DNA from: Longimicrobiales bacterium
GTDB lineage: Bacteria > Gemmatimonadota > Gemmatimonadetes > Longimicrobiales > Gaopeijiaceae
Assembly (NCBI GenBank): GCA_028278645.1
Contig: JANQDZ010000073.1
Span: forward strand, 1-64,000
Length of the DNA: 64,000 nucleotides
Reading direction: 5' to 3'
Every line of letters begins with the position of its first letter. Within the stretch, counting starts at the first letter, position 1. The position numbers were made by a program, and so were the translations under genes. The notes under the pieces are model-generated. The model was given only the letters and a program-made list of their open reading frames with translations, was not told the DNA's origin and made no database searches. Of the stretch, positions 1-8,700 are shown in pieces.

Positions 1-1
1 C

Positions 2-265
2 ACCGAGGGTCATCATGTGGTCCACTGGGCCGACGGCGGAGAAACATCTCTGGCCAACACGCTCCTGCTCTGCCGGCATCACCATCGGCTGGTCCACGAG
101 GGGGGATGGGCCGTCCACATGGAGGGCAAGGGGCAGCCGGTTTTCTTGAATCCCCGCCAAACGCACCTGACCGACGGCGCCAGGCGGGCCGCGGAGGGCG
201 GAGACCCGACCGCCAGGCGGCGCCGGTCAACAGCCCAGCTCGTCCTCCGGGACGACCAAGGATGA
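2..265 (+). CDS. HNH endonuclease domain protein, C-terminal fragment (5' truncated by window edge)
   Basis: The reading frame is open from the first bases and ends at TGA 263-265, so only about 87 C-terminal residues are seen. The visible part has the HNH pattern of DUF222/HNH proteins: GHH, then HWADGG, then a Cys followed by RHHH and LVHEGGW. In this family the His/Asn/His residues bind a divalent metal and cut DNA. The tail after about residue 55 is Arg-rich and unconserved. The last 39 bases overlap the 3' end of the cupin gene on the other strand. The family is clear; the substrate cannot be judged from this fragment. The ATG at position 17 is internal to the domain and is not the true start. 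Confidence 0.75.
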   Translation, partial: TEGHHVVHWADGGETSLANTLLLCRHHHRLVHEGGWAVHMEGKGQPVFLNPRQTHLTDGARRAAEGGDPTARRRRSTAQLVLRDDQG

Positions 266-718
266 GTCATCCGAAGCTTCTTCGTGGGGGTGGGAGCCGG
301 GTTCCTCTCCGGTTGGACCCCGATTCGCCGGAGTTGAGGGCTGTTGTGTATCGGTGGAATGCCCCGATCCCACCAGCCGCGTCTCATCCGGAAGGTTCGG
401 GACGATGCAAAGGAACTCGAAAGGTTCGTCCCCCAGAGCCTGATAGGAGTGAGGAACTCCTCCAGGGATAAAGACTGCATCGTCCCTGGTCACCTCAAGG
501 ACATCATCGCCTATGACGACCCGGGCCCTACCTCCGAGGACATATTGCTCGTGTTCGACCTCGTTGGTGTGGAGGGGCATGCCTCCTCCCGGCTCCATGA
601 TGAACTTCCTGAGAGCGAAGTTCGGGCCGACATCGGGGCCGATGAGGACCTGGCGTCTTGTACCGGAACCGGCGGGGACAACTTCGGCAGGAACCGAAGA
701 GGACGGGCGGACGGTCAT
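227..718 (-). CDS. cupin-domain protein
   Basis: This 163-residue protein has one cupin barrel at about residues 25-112. Motif 1 is seen as PGGGMPLHTNEVEHEQYVL, with the metal-ligand His and Glu positions, and motif 2 around FIPGGVPHSYQ. Single-domain cupins of this kind bind a metal and act as small dioxygenases, isomerases or sensors. The substrate cannot be predicted. The C-terminal 50 residues are low-complexity and rich in Pro, Glu and Ser. The ATG at 718 has GGAG about 7 nt upstream, which supports the start. The 3' end overlaps the convergent HNH gene by 39 bp. Confidence 0.8.
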   Translation of the reverse strand: MTVRPSSSVPAEVVPAGSGTRRQVLIGPDVGPNFALRKFIMEPGGGMPLHTNEVEHEQYVLGGRARVVIGDDVLEVTRDDAVFIPGGVPHSYQALGDEPFEFLCIVPNLPDETRLVGSGHSTDTQQPSTPANRGPTGEEPGSHPHEEASDDSSLVVPEDELGC

Positions 719-851
719 GGCTTCAACTCCGGTCTACGGAAACAGGCTCTCCAAACACCTCTCCCAAGGAGACTGGCGAGTGGGGGCCGGAATCTAACGG
801 AGGTAGAAGGTAGCTCGAAAAAAAACTGGAGGAAGGGTCACCTTTTCCTCT

Positions 852-1184
852 CTAGGCCGTGCCCAGGATCCGCTCGACCGCCTCCGACGATCGCGCCCAC
901 GCCCTTCTCTCCTCCCTCAATTGGGCCTCTCCAGCAGGAGTCAGAGCATAGTACCGAGCCCTCCGGTTGTTCTCGGTTACTTGCCACTCCGACGAGATCC
1001 ACCCTCTCCTCTTCATCCGCTGGAGCGCCGGGTAGAGAGACCCCTGGTTCACCAAAAAAACCTCGTCGGAAAGGAGTTGGATCCGCTCGCTGATCCCCCA
1101 CCCATGCAAGGGCTCCAACGAGAGGATTTTCAGGATTAGGAGCTCCAGGGTGCCTTGGAGCAAATCCGATCGGGCCTTGGCCAT
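852..1184 (-). CDS. PadR-family transcriptional regulator
   Basis: The 110-residue protein is a typical PadR winged helix of the short class. It opens with the family pattern DLLQGTLELLILKIL, has the recognition region NQGSLYPALQRMKRRGWI, and ends with RYYALTPAGEAQL and a short helix. PadR proteins are dimeric repressors, classically responsive to phenolic compounds. In Acidobacteria and Gemmatimonadota they more often sit beside ADOP permeases. Here the divergent neighbour is instead the tandem tyrosine phenol-lyase, whose product would be phenol, so local control of that gene is plausible but inferred. AGGA about 8 nt upstream of the ATG supports the start. Confidence 0.92.
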   Translation of the reverse strand: MAKARSDLLQGTLELLILKILSLEPLHGWGISERIQLLSDEVFLVNQGSLYPALQRMKRRGWISSEWQVTENNRRARYYALTPAGEAQLREERRAWARSSEAVERILGTA

Positions 1185-1200
1185 GGATTTTTCCTGTCGG

Positions 1201-1235
1201 TCATCTACAGTAGACGGTCGACAAAATAGTAAAAC
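1201..1235. promoter_or_regulatory. candidate PadR operator between padR and the lyase gene
   Basis: A perfect palindrome TCTACAGTAGA lies at 1204-1214, directly followed by a second partial dyad containing GTCGAC and an AT-rich stretch. The half-site GTAGAC/GTCTAC recurs in the region upstream of the other PadR gene in this window (15475-15510). Position and repetition suggest an operator for the PadR encoded to the left. This is inference from symmetry only. Confidence 0.4.
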
Positions 1236-1335
1236 GCCCCCGTTGGAGAATCAACGAACCATATGCGCCAGCGGGTGCGAAGGGGTGTCCTTTGCCCTAG
1301 GTTCCCTGCTCTCAAAGAAGGATCGGGAACGGGTG

Positions 1336-4044
1336 ATGAGGATCTTCCATCCGATCCGTAAAACGCTGTCGACAGGAGACATCAACGTGGGCGCCCACGA
1401 ACCTCATAAAATCAAAACGGTTCGCCTCCTATCCTTCCCGTCCCTGGAGGAACGGAAGAAAAACCTGGCGGACGCTCATTTTAATACCTTCCACCTCACA
1501 CCGTCCCAGGTAACCTTCGACATGTGCTCGTACGGCACCGGTGCCATGAGCCAGGAGCAGCTCTCCGGCCAGTTCATCGGGGACGAAGCGTACGCCGGGT
1601 CAAGGAACTTCGAGACGCTCCAGGAGTCTGTGGCTCAGGTGTTCGGGCATACCTACCTCTGCCCGACCCACAACATCCTGGGTTCTGTGAAGCTGGTTGT
1701 TTCCACGATGGTGGAGCCGGGATCGGTGGTGCCCACCAACTCCAGGGGGACCATGGATCTCCTGGCGCCACGGGGGATCGAGGCTCCGTATCTCCGGGAT
1801 GAAAGCGATCCCCTTTTCACCGGGAACACAGACCTGACCGCTGCTGAGGACACCATCACCGGGTCCCAGGTGCCGTTCCTCCTCATCCAGGCTTTTGCCG
1901 ACGGTCAGCATCCTTTTTCCCTGGAGAATCTCCGACGGATCAGGGCTTTGGCCGACCGCAACGGCGTCCGCCTAATGCTGGACGGATCCCGCATCGCCAA
2001 GAACGCTTGGTATATCCAGAAACACGAGCCGGGGCAGGCCGATCGGTCGATCGCAGAAATTATCAAACAGATCGCAAAAACCGCACATGTCTTCCTCTTC
2101 GACGGAGGACGGGACGCAAAGACCAACACAGGCGGCCTGATCACCACAGACAACCCCGACGACTACGAAAAATTCATGAACGAGGTCGTAGTCTACGAAG
2201 GCCTTCACACCTACGGCGGGATGGCCGGCCGGACCATGGAAACCCTGTCGCGAGGGCTTCTGGAAATGGTCGACGAAGGTGAAGTCCATTGGGTCATGGA
2301 CCAGAACGAGCGGTTCACCCAACGTCTCCGGGACGGAGGAGTGCCTTTGGAGAGGGGATGTGACGGTGCTTATCTCATGGCGGATGCGTTCCTTCCCCAT
2401 CTGGACTCAAACCAAACCGATACTCTGGCCGCGGCCCTCTACCTCGTCTCCGGTGTCAGGACGGTGGCCCAGGGTTTGGTCGAGAAGGACTTCCTCCTCC
2501 CGGTCCAGGTTCCGCGCCTCTCCATGACAAACGATCAGTTGGATCAGGTGGCGGACTCCATCATTCAGCTCCACTCCCAAACCGACCGGATCAGCGCTCT
2601 CCAAACGGTTTCAGACGGGGAATGGAAAGACCAGATGGCCTACCACTGGCTCTTTCCGGATCTGGAGCTGTTTTCGTTCGACACCTTCCCGTTCAAGATC
2701 CACACCATCGAGAGGGTCGGAGTCCTTTCTCGGGAAGACCGCGTAAAAGCCATGAGGGCCGCCGGGTACAATACGTTCCTCCTCAGATCCGCGGACGTGG
2801 CCATCGACCTTTTGACCGACTCGGGCACAACAGCCATGAGTCTGGACCAGTGGGCGGCTTACGAAGGGGTCCGGGCCAGCGCCGTGACCAGCGACGAGTA
2901 TTCCGGGTTTGTGAAGGCCCTCCAGGACACCTTCGGATACGAATACATCATCCCGACCCACCAGGGCCGTGCGGCGGAGCACATTCTCAGCCAAACCCGG
3001 GTCCAACCTGGCCAACTCGTGCCGGGGAACATGTACTTCACTACGACCAAGCTCCATCAGGAGATGGCCGGCGGGGTGTTCGCCGACGTCATCGTGGACG
3101 AAGCTCATGATCCGGAGAGTGAGTTCCATTGGAAGGGGAACATCGATGTTTCGAAGCTCGACGCGCTGGTCCAGGAGCGGGGTGCCGAGGGGATTGCCTA
3201 CGTCTCCTTCGAACACTCGGTGAACCTCGCCGGCGGTCAGCCCGCCTCTATGGAAAACATGAAGGAGGTCTACGAGTACTGCTCCTCCAACAGCATCCCG
3301 GTGTTTTTTGATGCCACGCGGACGGTAGAGAACGCCTACATGATTCAGCTCAAGGATCCCCGATACGCCGAAACCCCGGTAAAGGACATTGTCCGGGAAA
3401 TGATGCTCTACGGGGATGGGTGCACCGTCAGCGGGAAAAAGGACTTTCTCATCAACATTGGCGGCTGTCTGGCCTTCCGTGACAACGCGGAATGGGCGCG
3501 AGAGGCCGAGGAGATGCTCCGAGTCTTCGAGGGGAACGTGGTGGACGGGGGCTTGGCTGCGGCGGACCTGGCCGCCATCGCCCGGGGGGTCGGCGAGATG
3601 ACCGATGACCGGCACATCCGCTCCCGCGTCGAACAAACCCAGTACCTCGGCCGACTCCTGGTGGACGCAGGTATTCCAATCGTCATGCCCCCGGGGACTC
3701 ACGCCATATTCCTGGACGCCCGGAAGATCCTCCCTCACCTGGACCAGGATGAATTCCCGGCCCAGCGTCTGGCGGCGGAGATCTTCATCGAGTCAGGCGT
3801 CCGGACCATGGAGCGGGGCAATGTGTCCAAGGGCCGGAATCCTGAAACCGGAGAGAACTACCGGCCGGCCCTGGAGCTGGTCCGCCTCACCATCCCACGC
3901 CGCGCTTACACCAACGACCACATGAGGGCGGTGGCTGAAGCCGTCATCAGGGTGTGGGAACGGCGGGATTCCATCAAAGGCCTCCGATTCGTTTATGAAC
4001 CCGAAAAACTTCGGTTCTTCCAGGGACGCTTCGAGTCCCTTTAG
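1336..4044 (+). CDS. tandem (two-domain) tyrosine phenol-lyase/tryptophanase-family protein with one predicted composite active site
   Basis: This 902-residue protein contains two full-length copies (about 1-450 and 451-902) of the PLP beta-eliminating lyase fold; normal members are about 460 residues. The C-terminal half matches tyrosine phenol-lyase end to end and keeps its own-subunit residues: T494/S496, phosphate loop Q543-G544-R545, F568/T569, N630, D659/R662, SGKKD 699-703 with PLP Lys702, R827 (Citrobacter Arg381, phenol-lyase specific), R850 and F894/F895. It lacks the loop residues given to the partner subunit: the GDEAY motif has become VRASA (512-516) and YEGM has become FEGN (731-734). 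The N-terminal half is reciprocal. GDEAY is intact (82-86) and YEGLHTYGG is present (287-295), but the PLP-lysine motif is DGGRD (256-260), the phosphate loop is HNIL, and the Arg404/Arg381 equivalents are gone. Predicted reaction: L-tyrosine to phenol, pyruvate and ammonia. The start is uncertain: GTG 1333 or ATG 1336, with AAGGA at 1318-1322. A BNR gene follows after 37 bp. Confidence 0.85.
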   Translation: MRIFHPIRKTLSTGDINVGAHEPHKIKTVRLLSFPSLEERKKNLADAHFNTFHLTPSQVTFDMCSYGTGAMSQEQLSGQFIGDEAYAGSRNFETLQESVAQVFGHTYLCPTHNILGSVKLVVSTMVEPGSVVPTNSRGTMDLLAPRGIEAPYLRDESDPLFTGNTDLTAAEDTITGSQVPFLLIQAFADGQHPFSLENLRRIRALADRNGVRLMLDGSRIAKNAWYIQKHEPGQADRSIAEIIKQIAKTAHVFLFDGGRDAKTNTGGLITTDNPDDYEKFMNEVVVYEGLHTYGGMAGRTMETLSRGLLEMVDEGEVHWVMDQNERFTQRLRDGGVPLERGCDGAYLMADAFLPHLDSNQTDTLAAALYLVSGVRTVAQGLVEKDFLLPVQVPRLSMTNDQLDQVADSIIQLHSQTDRISALQTVSDGEWKDQMAYHWLFPDLELFSFDTFPFKIHTIERVGVLSREDRVKAMRAAGYNTFLLRSADVAIDLLTDSGTTAMSLDQWAAYEGVRASAVTSDEYSGFVKALQDTFGYEYIIPTHQGRAAEHILSQTRVQPGQLVPGNMYFTTTKLHQEMAGGVFADVIVDEAHDPESEFHWKGNIDVSKLDALVQERGAEGIAYVSFEHSVNLAGGQPASMENMKEVYEYCSSNSIPVFFDATRTVENAYMIQLKDPRYAETPVKDIVREMMLYGDGCTVSGKKDFLINIGGCLAFRDNAEWAREAEEMLRVFEGNVVDGGLAAADLAAIARGVGEMTDDRHIRSRVEQTQYLGRLLVDAGIPIVMPPGTHAIFLDARKILPHLDQDEFPAQRLAAEIFIESGVRTMERGNVSKGRNPETGENYRPALELVRLTIPRRAYTNDHMRAVAEAVIRVWERRDSIKGLRFVYEPEKLRFFQGRFESL

Positions 4045-4081
4045 GTATTAAATGGTATTCCCCATTTCGGAGAGAGAGACG

Positions 4082-6751
4082 ATGTCCATCCGACTTTTGG
4101 CATTCCTCAGGAAGCCATTTCTCCTGGGAACCCTTTGTCTTCTGGCAATCCCAGCCACCCTGTTCGGGCAGGAGCGGATCCACTCCACGAGCCCGGACGC
4201 GCGCCTCGACATGTACGAAGGCCACATGGCATTGGTGGAGGCCAGCCCGTTCAAGAGCCATCCGTGGCAATTCGTCGGGCCGACGAACGTCAGCGGGCGC
4301 ATGACCGACGTAGCGGTGGTCGCTCCAAAGGGAGAGAGCTACACGATCTACGTGGCCGGGGCTTCTGGAGGGGTGTGGCGAACCAACAACGAGGGGGTGA
4401 CATGGGAACCAGTCTTCGAGCAGGGCCCGTCTACCTCCGTTGGTGACGTGACCGTGGCGCCGTCGGACCAGAACGTGGTTTGGATCGGCACGGGGGAAGC
4501 CAACATCTTCCGAAGCTCCATGGCCGGGGCCGGGGTATACAAGTCTACGGACGGGGGTGAGACTTGGACGCATATGGGTCTGGCCGGAACTCACACCATC
4601 CCCCGAATCATCGTCCATCCCACCAACCCGAATACTGTCTACGTGGCCGCGTCCGGCCACGAGTGGACCCACGACGAGTACCGTGGTCTCTACAAGAGCA
4701 CCAACGGGGGGGCAAGTTGGGACAAGATCCTTTACATCGACGAGCAGACCGGAGTGATCGATCTGGTCATGCACCCCACCGATCCCAACACCCTTTACGC
4801 CTCAACCTGGCAGCGTATAAGGGAGCGGTGGAACGATCCCCGTAATGAGGCCCACTACGATGGCAGCGCCATTTATAAGACCACCGATGGGGGTGCGACC
4901 TGGACCGAAGTCACCACCGGTCTCCCCGCCCCACAGCACCGTGGCCGGATCGGAATCGACATCGCTGCGTCAAACCCGGAGGTGATCTACGCCTTCGTGG
5001 ACAACTATGAGACCGCAGCCGATGCCCCCGCCGGAGCAACCGACGCATACGGGCGGCCCCGGGGCCCCACCATCAAAGGGGCGACCGTATTCCGGTCTGA
5101 CGACGGCGGCGCCAGCTGGCGGCGAACAAGCGAAGAGAATCGGATGATGGAAGGAATGTCCGGAACCTACGGATGGGTTTTCGGGCAAATGAGGGTCGAT
5201 CCCAACGACGAAGACAAGATCTACGTCATGGGTCTGGGGTTGAACGTATCGGAGGACCAGGGGAGAACCTTCCGGTCCCTGCGTGGGATGCATGGCGACC
5301 ACCATGGTCTGTGGATCGATCCCTCCAATTCCGATTACCTGGTCAACGTGAACGACGGCGGCGTCGCCATCTCCTATGACGGCGGAGACAACTGGCGGGT
5401 CTTTTATGACAATCTTCCGCTGGTCCAGTTCTTCAACATCGCCCACGACATGGGAGATCCGTTCCGGGTTTATGGCTCGGTCCAGGATCACGGAAGCTTC
5501 AGGGGCGTCGTCGATCTGAGCCGTGGCCGAAACAACATCCCGGCCGTGGAGTTCGAGGGTGCTCCCGGCGGCGAGGGCAGCTCCCACGCCATCGATCCCA
5601 CGGACCCCAACACGGTCTATTCAGCCGGGTTCTATGGAACGATCCAACGGTCGAACATGGCCACCGGCCAAACCCAGGGAATCGTTCCTCGTCCCGAGCC
5701 CGGGGAGCTGGGATTCCGTGGCCAGTGGGTGGCTCCCTTCATCATCTCCCCACACAACCCACGAGTGATCTACCACGGGATGAATTTCCTCTTCCGATCC
5801 ATGAACCAAGGTGAGAGCTGGGAGAGGATCAGTCCGGACCTCACCTACAACGATCCGGAGAAGTACGGGGATATTCCCTATCAGACTCTCTTCTCCATCG
5901 CCGAGTCTCCCTTCCAGTTCGGGTTGATCTACGTAGGAACGGACGACGGGAGGGTATGGCGAACCGAAGACAGCGGCGCGAACTGGAAAGAGATCGATCG
6001 AGGCCTACCGTATCAGAAGTGGGTGGCGGAGCTCGTGGCCTCCAAATACGACAAAGCCACGGTCTACATGGCGCAGAACGGAAAACGGGACGACGACTTC
6101 GCCCCATACCTGTGGAAGTCCACCGACTACGGGGAGACCTGGACCAGTATCGTCGCCAATATCCCGTCGGGCCCCGTCAACGTCATCAAGGAGGACCCGA
6201 AAAATCCCGACGTTCTGTACGTGGGCACCGACCTGGGTGTGTACGTTTCCGTGGACGGGGGTGGGGAGTGGCACGCCCTGCCCGGCGGGAACCTCCCTTC
6301 CTCCTTCTATCAGGACCTGGTCATCCACCCGGAAGAGGACATCATGGTAGCCGCCACCCACGGACGGGGTGTATGGGCCATGGACGTCAGGCCGCTCCAG
6401 AATCTCACGCCGGACGTCATGGCGGAAGCGGTTCACTTGTTCGAAATCGGTGACGTGAGTCTACCTCAGGGGTTCAGGAGTCCCGGTGGAACGGCGGGGA
6501 TCCGGTATTGGGTTGGAGATCCGGCCCGGCAGGCCTTGATCCAGATCCGAGACAGTAACGGAACGGTGGTCCGGGAGCTCTCGGGATCCGCCGAGGGGGG
6601 TCTGCAGGCTGTGGATTGGGATCTCACCCGCGACGGGGCCCAGGCTGCGGCCGGAGGTCGAGGCCGGGTCGCCAGAGTAGGGCCGGGTACATACTCTGTA
6701 ACGGTGACCGTGGGCAACTCTTCCGCCGAGGGTTCATTCGTGGTTCGCTGA
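4082..6751 (+). CDS. secreted Vps10/BNR-repeat beta-propeller protein
   Basis: The 889-residue product begins with a signal peptide (Arg/Lys then a hydrophobic core to about residue 29, FGQE junction). It consists mainly of sortilin/Vps10-type BNR repeats, seen as recurring patterns such as KSTDGGETW, RSDDGGASW and KSTDYGETW interleaved with HPTNPNTVYVA-type strands. These form one or two large propellers. A C-terminal FlgD-like Ig domain spans about residues 780-889. Such proteins are often annotated 'glycosyl hydrolase' but no catalytic residues are evident. Binding or enzyme activity outside the inner membrane is inferred. The start at ATG 4082 follows a GGAGAGAGAGAC ribosome site. The gene lies 37 bp downstream of the lyase and may be cotranscribed. 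Paralogues are at 11625-14915 and 35738-38434. Confidence 0.85.
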   Translation: MSIRLLAFLRKPFLLGTLCLLAIPATLFGQERIHSTSPDARLDMYEGHMALVEASPFKSHPWQFVGPTNVSGRMTDVAVVAPKGESYTIYVAGASGGVWRTNNEGVTWEPVFEQGPSTSVGDVTVAPSDQNVVWIGTGEANIFRSSMAGAGVYKSTDGGETWTHMGLAGTHTIPRIIVHPTNPNTVYVAASGHEWTHDEYRGLYKSTNGGASWDKILYIDEQTGVIDLVMHPTDPNTLYASTWQRIRERWNDPRNEAHYDGSAIYKTTDGGATWTEVTTGLPAPQHRGRIGIDIAASNPEVIYAFVDNYETAADAPAGATDAYGRPRGPTIKGATVFRSDDGGASWRRTSEENRMMEGMSGTYGWVFGQMRVDPNDEDKIYVMGLGLNVSEDQGRTFRSLRGMHGDHHGLWIDPSNSDYLVNVNDGGVAISYDGGDNWRVFYDNLPLVQFFNIAHDMGDPFRVYGSVQDHGSFRGVVDLSRGRNNIPAVEFEGAPGGEGSSHAIDPTDPNTVYSAGFYGTIQRSNMATGQTQGIVPRPEPGELGFRGQWVAPFIISPHNPRVIYHGMNFLFRSMNQGESWERISPDLTYNDPEKYGDIPYQTLFSIAESPFQFGLIYVGTDDGRVWRTEDSGANWKEIDRGLPYQKWVAELVASKYDKATVYMAQNGKRDDDFAPYLWKSTDYGETWTSIVANIPSGPVNVIKEDPKNPDVLYVGTDLGVYVSVDGGGEWHALPGGNLPSSFYQDLVIHPEEDIMVAATHGRGVWAMDVRPLQNLTPDVMAEAVHLFEIGDVSLPQGFRSPGGTAGIRYWVGDPARQALIQIRDSNGTVVRELSGSAEGGLQAVDWDLTRDGAQAAAGGRGRVARVGPGTYSVTVTVGNSSAEGSFVVR

Positions 6752-6794
6752 ATCCTGACCTCAGCGGAGGCGCCGTCCAGGCGCCAAACGCTTG

Positions 6795-6824
6795 ACGGGC
6801 GCCCCTGGTATTGGGGGCGCCCGT
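6795..6824. terminator. hairpin between convergent genes
   Basis: A perfect 11-bp stem (6795-6805 with 6814-6824, ACGGGCGCCCC and its complement) encloses an 8-base loop between the ends of the BNR and M14 genes. It lacks a long T-run but is well placed as a bidirectional terminator. Confidence 0.6.
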
Positions 6825-6840
6825 TTCGAATCCTGCTCCC

Positions 6841-8544
6841 CTAACGCCCCCCGTCCAACAGACGAGTCGGCAGGGCCGTCGGCGTCATGAGCTTGAAGAT
6901 GGGTACTACCGCCGGCCCCCTCTGCGCCTGGCGCCTCAAGAAAGCCTGGACCTGGGGATCCTGGGGATCCACGCCTGGCGGGAGTGTCTGTTCTTCGGCT
7001 GCCTCCGCCGGCCTCGGAATCCAAGCGTCCATCGTGTTCCAGTACACGACGTTGTCGTCGGACTCGGGCTCCAGCATATGAGCCGCCAGGCGGCCGAGGA
7101 ACTGGGCCGTCGGCACGAGGTAGGTCCCGATCGGGAAGGAGCGGTCGAGGGTCACTACCTCTCCGACCTCGACAACGGTGGCGGCGGCATGATTGTAGGC
7201 TCGCTCGTGAGAAACACCCGCCACCGTGTAGGCGTCCACGGAGAGCTCCGTTGGTTGGGTGAGCACCTCCACGGTGATCCCATGCCGTTTCAGCATTGCG
7301 ACGGCATCAACCGCGTCCCGTGGAATGAGATAGGCCCAGGGGCGAGCCCGGGTCTTCGTGGCGATGGGCTTCTTCAGAATCTGGGCCCCGGTCACTTCGA
7401 TGGTGTCCACCGGGGTGTCCGCGGGAGCGCCCCTCCTACCCCCGGTGATGATGGTGTAGTCGACCGTGTAATCCTCCGGACCGTACTCCATTTCTACTGC
7501 GATCTCACCCCTGGGCTCGGCACCCAACTCGATGGTTTCCATTCGAGCCGCTTCCACCAGGCCCATGAGCTTTTCCGGATTCTCCACCGCGTACTCCACC
7601 ACGGCCAGGTTGCCGAGGTACCCCGCCCGGGCACCCACTTCCTGATCCTGGCCAGGAGCTTCGAAGAGGATCCCCACCGAGTTGATAAAAGCCCCGTAGT
7701 TCCGAGCGATCCGGGCCTGGTAGCCGCCTCCCCTCCACGCCTCTTCGTTCCCTCCTGAGTAATACCAGGACCTCTGCCCCTCAGCCTCTAGCCTGGCATC
7801 GATGGCCGGGAAGATCTCCTGGTCGCACAGCAGCGTGATCTCCTGGGCAGGGTCGTAGTGACTGCCGCACTGATAGCAGAGGTTGTAGGGCCTGGAGCCA
7901 CCGTTATGGGAGTCCACGAACATATGGGGACGCCAAGCGCCCATGAGGTTCGTCACGTAATTCGCCAAGGTGGGTTGTTCCAACTTCACATAGTCACGGT
8001 TCAGGTCGATGCCCCAGGCGTTGCCCCTGGAGCCTCGCTCCGAAGCCTCATAGCCGTCGGGGTTCACCTGTGGAGCCACGATGACCGTGACCCTGTCCAA
8101 CAAGCTGTTCGCATGGGTGCCCGGTGTGGCGAAATCCCGCATCAGGATCAAAAGGCCTTCCCGAAATGTCCGCTCACCCCCGTGCACATTCGCGGCGAGC
8201 AGGACGATAGGACGGCCCAGGGCCCAGGCTTCCCAGGGTTCACTTACGAGGGGCTTACTAAAAATCGCGTACGGAAGATCCCTTCCTTCCCAGGTCTTAC
8301 CGTAACTTCCGAGTCGCATATCCAAAGAAGCCGCGCTCAAAGCTTCGAGATAGGCCCACATCTCCAGGTGGCTGGTGGTAGTCTGGAAGCCGGTCTCTTC
8401 CGCCGTCGTCTGGGGAAACCCCTCTGCCGCAGGCGTCCAAGCTACCTGAGCACCGAGAGATCCGTGGAAGACGACCATGGAAAGGACACAGGCCGACCCA
8501 ATCGAAAAAAACCGACCAAAGCCGGGAATCGATAACATTCTCAT
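6841..8544 (-). CDS. exported M14-family zinc metallocarboxypeptidase
   Basis: The 567-residue protein has an N-terminal signal peptide (hydrophobic run ending near SLGAQ). An M14 catalytic domain follows, with zinc ligands in NVHGGERTF (HxxE) and the His of DSHNGG, the substrate Asn/Arg in NPDGYE and GIDLNRDY, and the catalytic Glu in ILFEAPG. About 250 further residues lie beyond the catalytic domain, as in large bacterial M14 proteins of this phylum. It probably trims peptides outside the cytoplasm. Two close ATGs (8544 and 8538) follow AGAGGT at 8549-8554; 8544 is taken, and the difference is only two residues. It is divergent from the MBL gene. Confidence 0.87.
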   Translation of the reverse strand: MRMLSIPGFGRFFSIGSACVLSMVVFHGSLGAQVAWTPAAEGFPQTTAEETGFQTTTSHLEMWAYLEALSAASLDMRLGSYGKTWEGRDLPYAIFSKPLVSEPWEAWALGRPIVLLAANVHGGERTFREGLLILMRDFATPGTHANSLLDRVTVIVAPQVNPDGYEASERGSRGNAWGIDLNRDYVKLEQPTLANYVTNLMGAWRPHMFVDSHNGGSRPYNLCYQCGSHYDPAQEITLLCDQEIFPAIDARLEAEGQRSWYYSGGNEEAWRGGGYQARIARNYGAFINSVGILFEAPGQDQEVGARAGYLGNLAVVEYAVENPEKLMGLVEAARMETIELGAEPRGEIAVEMEYGPEDYTVDYTIITGGRRGAPADTPVDTIEVTGAQILKKPIATKTRARPWAYLIPRDAVDAVAMLKRHGITVEVLTQPTELSVDAYTVAGVSHERAYNHAAATVVEVGEVVTLDRSFPIGTYLVPTAQFLGRLAAHMLEPESDDNVVYWNTMDAWIPRPAEAAEEQTLPPGVDPQDPQVQAFLRRQAQRGPAVVPIFKLMTPTALPTRLLDGGR

Positions 8545-8700
8545 ATTCACCTCTGGTGTGAGAAACGATCGGCGGATCGTAGGCGAGCAAACCTGGGCCC
8601 GCAAGGACCCCTTCCCTCCCCTGGCGGGGCGGAGCGGCCGCCTGCATCCTATCCGTGCGTGGATCCCAAATCCGAGTACCGGAGGCGCCAGGAGGAAATC

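Noticed and set aside
2611-3738. Long minus-strand open frame (375 codons) inside the lyase gene
   Set aside because: It is antisense to a strongly conserved protein, has no family motif or ribosome site, and reflects high GC at third codon positions.
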